A stretch of 37,500 nt of DNA from Streptococcus mitis (GTDB lineage: Bacteria; Bacillota; Bacilli; Lactobacillales; Streptococcaceae): positions 172,501 through 210,000 of the forward strand of contig NZ_CP012646.1 in NCBI RefSeq assembly GCF_001281025.1, written 5' to 3'. Position numbers and translations under genes: made by a program. The number at the start of each line of letters is the position of its first letter. Within the stretch, counting starts at the first letter, position 1. The notes beneath the pieces are model-generated. The model was not told where the DNA came from. It saw only the letters and a program-made list of their open reading frames with translations, and ran no database searches. This document shows, one piece after another, positions 32,656 to 37,500 of this stretch.

Positions 32656-33858
32656 TTATCCATTCATTGAAACGTGAACGTGGTCATAGTGGTTTTCTGT
32701 CACACTACCGCGGTCTGGCATTGGGTTCCAAGTATTAGCTGGCCCATATTTGCTATCGAATGGAGCATAGAAACGTTGTTTCCAGATGATGTAACTAATT
32801 CCACGGCTGGCCATGTTTTGAATAGCGTATTCCGCAACCTTATCCCCTAGTTCTGAGCTTTCTGGTACCATAAAGTCGATAGCCAAACCTTTTCCGTGAT
32901 CTCCACTGTCCCCTGGACGGTAACCACTAAAGGATGTAATGCCAAACAAGTTAGCAATTTCTTCTTTAAAGGCAGCTGTTTGTGGTTGAAGGCCTGCATT
33001 TTCAGATTTCGCTAACGCAAGTCCAGCATAATCGGGCGCTGCTGGAGCTGCGTAAGTTGTTGAAACTGTTTTCTTCTCTTCTGGTTGATAAGTAGAAACT
33101 ACTGTTGTAGCTTCATTTGATGAGGCTTCTTTTGCTTCTTCTGAACTTGTTGCAGTTGTTTCGATTGCTTTTTCTTCTACTGGCGTTGTAGTTGCTTCTA
33201 CTGCTGATTCAGCTTGAGTGCTTGCTTGTGTTTCCTGCTTCTCAGTTGGAATCGTTGCCTGAAAAACTGCTTCTGCAACTGCACTGCTTGTTTCGACTGT
33301 TTGCTCCTCTGACGTTGAGGTGTTTGTAGATGGTGCCACTTCTTCTGCAGTAGCAACTGTCTCTGCAACTTCTGAACTTGATGCCACTTCTTTTGTTCTT
33401 GTAGTTTCTACCGCTTTTGGCGCTTCTGCAATTGGTTGAGAAAGATCTGCAACTTGAACAGTTTGATCATCAACCGTCACTTGATTGGTTGTCAAATCTG
33501 CTGTCGCAGTTGTCACTTCTTCACTAGAGTCTGCTTGAGGAGTTTGGATTTCAACTTCTGTTACTTCTTCTGCTTCATTGACAGTCGTTGTCAAAACAGT
33601 TTCTGGGAAAATCAAGTCCATATTCGTGATTTTATTCAAATTCGCAAGAACTGTGACATCTACACCCAAGGCTTCTGCAATGGTGCTCAAGGTATCACCA
33701 TACTGAACGGTATAACTTGTTTTGTTATCCGTTTTAGTCAAATCATTTTGGATTTGCTCAACACTACGTGCAGTCCAAAGAACTTCTTCTGCTTGAGTTG
33801 CCAATACTGGGGCAAATGACAAGGCTACTGTTGACGCTAATAATATTCTTTTCTTCAT
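32656..33858 (-). CDS. Secreted LysM protein with C-terminal M15-like (ARB-07466-type) domain
   Basis: This 400-aa exported cell-wall protein has a signal peptide at residues 1-23 (cleavage near ATQAEE), a LysM peptidoglycan-binding domain at about 47-92 (YTVQYGDTLSTIAEAL...), and a Ser/Thr/Glu/Val-rich low-complexity linker at about 95-275. The C-terminal domain (about 285-400) carries SGYRPGDSGDHGKGLAIDF and HYDHVHV, the His/Asp/His pattern of M15-like metallopeptidases. Hydrolase activity is inferred, not proven. The homologue in pneumococcus is reported as a member of the WalRK regulon. It is monocistronic; an extended -10 lies about 35 nt upstream. Confidence 0.9.
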   Translation of the reverse strand: MKKRILLASTVALSFAPVLATQAEEVLWTARSVEQIQNDLTKTDNKTSYTVQYGDTLSTIAEALGVDVTVLANLNKITNMDLIFPETVLTTTVNEAEEVTEVEIQTPQADSSEEVTTATADLTTNQVTVDDQTVQVADLSQPIAEAPKAVETTRTKEVASSSEVAETVATAEEVAPSTNTSTSEEQTVETSSAVAEAVFQATIPTEKQETQASTQAESAVEATTTPVEEKAIETTATSSEEAKEASSNEATTVVSTYQPEEKKTVSTTYAAPAAPDYAGLALAKSENAGLQPQTAAFKEEIANLFGITSFSGYRPGDSGDHGKGLAIDFMVPESSELGDKVAEYAIQNMASRGISYIIWKQRFYAPFDSKYGPANTWNPMPDRGSVTENHYDHVHVSMNG

Positions 33859-33891
33859 TCTTTCAAATTCCTTTCAAATGAGTACCTGTCT

Positions 33892-33900
33892 ATCATAACA
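33892..33900 (-). promoter_or_regulatory. Extended -10 of the LysM gene
   Basis: TGt-TATGAT (hexamer 33892-33897) on the minus strand, just after the T run of the HAD-gene terminator. No good -35 is visible, which is common for activator-dependent promoters. Confidence 0.55.
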
Positions 33901-33911
33901 CAAAAAATGCA

Positions 33912-33937
33912 GAAAAAAAGCCCTCTCGGGCCTTTTT
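33912..33937 (-). terminator. Terminator of the thrC/MATE/HAD side
   Basis: On the minus strand AAGGCCCG / GAGGGCTTTTTTT form a compact stem with a T7 tail, about 80 nt after the HAD gene stop codon. Confidence 0.85.
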
Positions 33938-34010
33938 AACAAAACTGTCTATTCCTTGTAACAAACTCGGTTACTTGAAACAGTTTGTTAGGTCTCTGTC
34001 ACAAAACTGA
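33938..34010. repeat. Stem-loop flanked by direct repeats in the HAD gene 3' region
   Basis: TAACAAACT (33959-33967) and AGTTTGTTA (33982-33990) form a perfect 9-bp inverted repeat. It is flanked by direct copies of ACAAAACTG at 33939-33947 and 34001-34009. It lies between the HAD stop codon and its terminator, upstream of the LysM promoter. Function is unknown. Confidence 0.5.
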
Positions 34011-34020
34011 CATAATCTTT

Positions 34021-34644
34021 TTATCGCTCTGCCTTAAAAAAACGGGAAATATCTGCTAACGCTTGAATCCTGTGATTTCCTTCATAAGTCGACTCTAAGA
34101 AGTTGATACTTTGAATCCCACTATTCTGGGCAAATTCCACATCCAGAGTCCGATCCCCTATATAATAGGTCTTCTCAGAATCCAACTGATACTTGTCTAT
34201 CAGATAGGTAGCCGCTTCTGGACTAGGTTTCCGCACAAAACCACTCTGACTGGTTAAAATCTCTGTAAAATAAGATTCCAAACCCAAGTCTCTTAGAATG
34301 GCAAAAGCATTATATCCCTTATGAGTGTAAACAAACTGTTGAACCCCAACTTGGTCTGCCCAAGCTAGCACCTCACGCGCACCTGGCATCAAAACTACCT
34401 GAGCATTCTTCTCAGCCAAACTCTGGGCACGCACCTGATTTAGCACTTCCGCATCCAGTTTTCTCTCTTCCGCCACCTGCACAAGCAAATCCTGCACAGA
34501 ATACTTTAGGATAAACTCTCTCACCTTCTCCTTATCATAAGGAATAGCAAACTGACCAAAAGTCTCCTCAATCCCTGATAAAATCGCTTCATAAGAGTCC
34601 AATAAAGTCCCATCTAAATCCCAAATAAAAGTTGTTTTTTGCAT
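34021..34644 (-). CDS. HAD-superfamily phosphatase (PGMB/Gph-like)
   Basis: This 207-aa cytoplasmic enzyme has motif I DLDGTLLDS near residue 9, a helical cap (about 15-85), motif II Thr in VYTHKG, motif III Lys in RKPSPEA and motif IV IGDRTLDVEFA. This is the phosphoglycolate phosphatase / beta-phosphoglucomutase subgroup of HAD hydrolases. The substrate is unknown. It starts 3 nt after the MATE gene stop codon, with an AAAGGATAGGA ribosome binding site in that gene's end, so the two form an operon. Confidence 0.92.
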   Translation of the reverse strand: MQKTTFIWDLDGTLLDSYEAILSGIEETFGQFAIPYDKEKVREFILKYSVQDLLVQVAEERKLDAEVLNQVRAQSLAEKNAQVVLMPGAREVLAWADQVGVQQFVYTHKGYNAFAILRDLGLESYFTEILTSQSGFVRKPSPEAATYLIDKYQLDSEKTYYIGDRTLDVEFAQNSGIQSINFLESTYEGNHRIQALADISRFFKAER

Positions 34645-34647
34645 TTC

Positions 34648-35928
34648 CTATCCTTTCAAGCTCATATAACGCTGGTAACGGTAACGTAGAAATAACCAAC
34701 GAAAACCATTATCCAAAAGGGTTCCAGCCCAAATACCGGGCAAGCCCCAACCAAGAACAATCCCCATCAGATAAGCTGTCCCAATTCGGATACACCACAT
34801 CCCTATACTTGTCGCATAAAAGGGAAGTCGAGCATTGCCCAAACCCTGCCAGACTGCTGTATAGATGACTGTTCCTATCGTCATAGGAATACCAAGTAGT
34901 GAAAAAAGTGTCACTAGAACACTAGCCTCCACCGCTAGAGAATCATTCGTATAGAGATGAGTCAGTGGTATGCCCAAGGCATAGACACTAAGCGTCAAGG
35001 GCAACATGAGAAGCAGAGAAAGCCAAAAGGTTTGCTTGCTCAAATTAGCTACTTTTTTCCAATTATCCTCCCCAACTGCTCGAGCCACCAGCATGACCGT
35101 TGCCGTAGCGACGCCAAAGGCAGGCATATAGTTAAACTGGGTCAAGACTTCTCCGACTGCATTTCCAGCCACTGCCTCTGTCCCGAAAGACACAACCAAG
35201 GCAATGATTACTACATCTCCAGCTCGCATCATAAGCCGCTCTCCAGCTGCTGGCAAAGCTAAGGTCAATAGTTCCTTATCTAAACCAAAAGTCGGTTTCT
35301 CAAAAGGCAACTTTAATTGCGACCATAAAATCACAAGACCTACCAAACGAGACAGAATTGTCCCCCAAGCAACACCAGCTATCCCCATATCCAGAACAAA
35401 AATAGCTAGACTTGAAAAAAGAATATTCAAGGCATTGGATAAAAGACTAACATAGAGAGGCAGACGTGGATTATGCGTTGCACGAATCAAGGCACCCAGA
35501 CTGGTCATCAAGCCCAAAAGAACAATCGATCCGCCTACCAAGGATAGGTAGAGTCCACCACTCTCAGCTACATCTCTCTCCGTCCCCAAAAATCCTATCA
35601 TCTCTTTCCCAGCGAAGATGGACAAAAATCCTAAAAGGAAACTTAATAGTAAGGTAATCTTCAAGGACTCAGTCACATGATAGGCTAGCATAGATTGATC
35701 CTTCGGCCCCAAACTTTTTGAAATAACACTGGAAATAGCAGCTCCCAGAGCGATGAAAATCGCCTGGTAAATCGTGATAATATTGCCAGCTACTGATACA
35801 CCTGAAATGGTTATCAAGCCCAAATGGGCTACCAAGTAACTGTCCACCATTCCCATGAGCATCTGCAAAAAGTTTTCGCCCATAGCTGGCAAGGCAATAT
35901 TAAGAATGTCTTTATTTTTCTTAAACAA
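34648..35928 (-). CDS. MATE-family efflux transporter
   Basis: This 426-aa polytopic membrane protein has about 12 helices in two related halves, typical of NorM/DinF-type Na+ or H+ coupled exporters of cationic drugs and metabolites. Characteristic segments are MGENFLQMLMGMVDSYLVAHLG near the N-terminus and the second-half repeat beginning ALPAAGERLMMRAGDVVIIALV. The start codon is TTG at 35928, with GGAGGAAGGA immediately upstream. It is followed at 3 nt by the HAD gene. The substrate is unknown. Confidence 0.93.
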   Translation of the reverse strand: MFKKNKDILNIALPAMGENFLQMLMGMVDSYLVAHLGLITISGVSVAGNIITIYQAIFIALGAAISSVISKSLGPKDQSMLAYHVTESLKITLLLSFLLGFLSIFAGKEMIGFLGTERDVAESGGLYLSLVGGSIVLLGLMTSLGALIRATHNPRLPLYVSLLSNALNILFSSLAIFVLDMGIAGVAWGTILSRLVGLVILWSQLKLPFEKPTFGLDKELLTLALPAAGERLMMRAGDVVIIALVVSFGTEAVAGNAVGEVLTQFNYMPAFGVATATVMLVARAVGEDNWKKVANLSKQTFWLSLLLMLPLTLSVYALGIPLTHLYTNDSLAVEASVLVTLFSLLGIPMTIGTVIYTAVWQGLGNARLPFYATSIGMWCIRIGTAYLMGIVLGWGLPGIWAGTLLDNGFRWLFLRYRYQRYMSLKG

Positions 35929-35942
35929 TCCTTCCTCCTGAT

Positions 35943-35976
35943 GAAAAGAAACTCAGTTGGTTTCCCAACCGAGTTT
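35943..35976 (-). terminator. thrC terminator
   Basis: On the minus strand AAACTCGGTTGG and CCAACTGAGTTT pair around a GAAA tetraloop, with a T-rich tail. It ends just before the MATE gene ribosome binding site. Confidence 0.9.
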
Positions 35977-35988
35977 ACTCCCTCTGTT

Positions 35989-37473
35989 TTAAAGTCCTAG
36001 ATAAGCCTCAACCGCTGCTTGCATATCTGCAGCCGCCACAGTTGTCTTGTGACGAACTTGCGCTGTTTCAAGGCCATCAACTGCTGGTGGCACAGCCACT
36101 CCTGAAATATCATGTAATTGAGCCAAAGCTTCAAAGTCGCCAAGCCCTGATTTTCCAGTTACAGCTTTTACTGCAACCACTGGGAACTTGTATGGACTCG
36201 CTGTTGAAGCAATCACTGTCTTAGTCACATCGCCAGTAGCCGCTTGGTATTTCTTATAAACTGCCGAGGCAACCGCCGTATGTGGATCCTCGATATAAGA
36301 ATCTGCCTCATAAACACGCTTGATTTCTGCTTCCGTTTCTTCCTCAGTCGCATATTCAGCTGCAAAGAGGTCCAAAATCTCTGCATCAAAATTAGTCAAC
36401 TCATATTGACCTTGCGTATTCAAGGCATTCATAAGTTCAGCTGTTTTAACCGCATCATTACCCAAAAGGTGGAAAATGAGACGCTCCAAGTTTGAAGATA
36501 CCAAGATATCCATAGATGGGCTAGTTGTTACCTTAAAATCACGTTTCTTATCGTAAACACGTGTCTTGAAGAAGTCTGTCAAAACATTGTTATCATTTGA
36601 AGCACAGATCAATTTACCAACTGGCAGACCAATTTGCTTAGCATAAAAGCCAGCCAAGATATTTCCAAAGTTTCCTGTTGGTACTGTGAAGTTGATCTGT
36701 TCACCAGCCACAATCTCACCAGCCTTGACCAACTGAGCGTAGGCATAAACATAATAAACAATCTGTGGTACCAAACGACCAATATTCATAGAGTTTGCAG
36801 ATGAAAATTGCAACTTGTTGGCCGCTAATCTTTCACGAAGAGCCACATCGTTAAACATATGCTTCACATTTGTTTGGGCATCATCAAAGTTACCATCAAT
36901 AGCGATAACATGAGTATTGTCGCCAGTCTGAGTGGTCATTTGCAACTCTTGTACCTTGCTGACACCATCTTTTGGATAAAAGACGATAATCTCAGTACCA
37001 GGAACATCTGCAAATCCTGCCATAGCAGCTTTCCCAGTATCACCAGATGTCGCTGTCAAGATGACAATCTTATTCTCCAAATCATGTTTCTTAGCAGCTG
37101 TTGTCATAAAGTATGGCAAAATAGACAAGGCCATATCCTTAAAAGCAATTGTTGAACCATGGAAAAGTTCCAAGTTATATTGCCCGTCTAATTTCACTAA
37201 TGGTGCGATAGCTGGAGTATCAAACTTGCTATCATAGGCATTGTTGATACAGTAGTCCAACTCTTCAGCTGTAAAGTCATCTAAAAATGTTGACAAAACT
37301 AATTTAGCCACTTCTTGGTAAGAAGCATCTTTCAATTTGTCAAAGTCCAAATCTACCTTTGGACAAGTAACCGGTGTAAACAAACCACCATCCGTTGCCA
37401 AACCTTGCAAAATTGCTTGGCTAGCAGTTACTGTATTGTTGGCATCACGCGTTGATTGATAAACTAATGTCAT
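35989..37473 (-). CDS. thrC: Threonine synthase
   Basis: This PLP enzyme converts O-phosphohomoserine to threonine, the last step of the pathway. The 494-aa product is of the long type. The PLP lysine lies in HGSTIAFKDMALSIL near residue 110, followed by the phosphate-binding TATSGDTGKAAMAGF near residue 142 and VPTGNFGNILAGFYAKQ near residue 270. AAAGGA about 10 nt before the ATG serves as ribosome binding site, and the gene has its own terminator. hom and thrB are not adjacent. Only 27 nt of upstream sequence are in the window, so its regulation cannot be read. Confidence 0.96.
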   Translation of the reverse strand: MTLVYQSTRDANNTVTASQAILQGLATDGGLFTPVTCPKVDLDFDKLKDASYQEVAKLVLSTFLDDFTAEELDYCINNAYDSKFDTPAIAPLVKLDGQYNLELFHGSTIAFKDMALSILPYFMTTAAKKHDLENKIVILTATSGDTGKAAMAGFADVPGTEIIVFYPKDGVSKVQELQMTTQTGDNTHVIAIDGNFDDAQTNVKHMFNDVALRERLAANKLQFSSANSMNIGRLVPQIVYYVYAYAQLVKAGEIVAGEQINFTVPTGNFGNILAGFYAKQIGLPVGKLICASNDNNVLTDFFKTRVYDKKRDFKVTTSPSMDILVSSNLERLIFHLLGNDAVKTAELMNALNTQGQYELTNFDAEILDLFAAEYATEEETEAEIKRVYEADSYIEDPHTAVASAVYKKYQAATGDVTKTVIASTASPYKFPVVAVKAVTGKSGLGDFEALAQLHDISGVAVPPAVDGLETAQVRHKTTVAAADMQAAVEAYLGL

Positions 37474-37500
37474 TACTCTCTATCCTTTATCTATAGTCTC

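Noticed and set aside
33984..34003. WalR box (TGTTAG-N5-TGTCAC) upstream of the LysM gene
   Set aside because: Two positions break the TGTWAH pattern, and it is about 90 bp upstream of the -10 in reverse orientation. Regulation by WalR is plausible from pneumococcal literature but this site is not convincing.

Overview
The window is a contiguous piece of a low-GC Firmicutes chromosome. Protein content and gene order point to a Streptococcus of the mitis group (S. pneumoniae / S. mitis / S. oralis type). The evidence is a pneumococcal-type PBP2a, the comG (cgl) competence pilus operon with a ComX box, the rnpA-yidC-jag cluster, adhE, tkt, ackA, nagA, tgt and pcp in the familiar order, and a BOX-type intergenic repeat. 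The region between gapA and adhE holds an ABC exporter and a regulator. From memory this differs from the sugar-uptake genes found there in typical pneumococci, so a commensal relative is more likely than a standard pneumococcus; this is an inference. 36 of the 38 genes lie on the minus strand. No rRNA, tRNA, CRISPR array, IS element or prophage gene was seen.

Layout: 50-3207, divergent pbp2A and an RluA-family pseudouridine synthase gene. 3275-4285, gapA. 4462-7549, accessory-looking module of a MacB/FtsX-type permease, its ATPase and an RNPP-like HTH regulator. 7673-10324, adhE with an elaborate Rex-like operator region. 10625-14643, MORN protein, low-molecular-weight tyrosine phosphatase, yajC, tkt and an unknown 207-aa protein. 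14694-16871, rnpA-yidC-jag. 17021-19862, ackA and two SAM-dependent methyltransferases. 19895-23602, the seven-gene comG operon. 23679-28535, DUF1033 protein, zinc alcohol dehydrogenase, nagA and a surface O-acyltransferase. 28636-32336, tgt, DUF975 protein (plus strand), pcp, DUF1304 protein and a MarR regulator. 32461-32573, BOX repeat. 32656-37473, LysM wall protein, HAD phosphatase, MATE exporter and thrC.

Functional links: gapA, tkt, adhE, ackA and the zinc ADH belong to glycolysis, pentose phosphate and mixed-acid fermentation. Their promoters carry visible candidate redox (Rex) and catabolite (CcpA) sites. pbp2A, the OatA-like acyltransferase, the LysM protein, nagA, yidC and jag all act on the envelope or on amino-sugar supply. 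The comG operon builds the transformation pilus.

The strongest non-routine signals are regulatory. First, three Rex-like palindromes upstream of adhE sit exactly 44 bp apart, two of them overlapping the -35 and the predicted +1. Second, in five genes the -10 hexamer lies exactly 6 nt before the ATG, which predicts leaderless mRNAs. Third, an uncharacterised regulator/ABC module has a pair of direct repeats three helical turns apart before the ABC genes. I did not find a clearly new multi-gene system; the ABC/regulator module is the best candidate for something uncharacterised.
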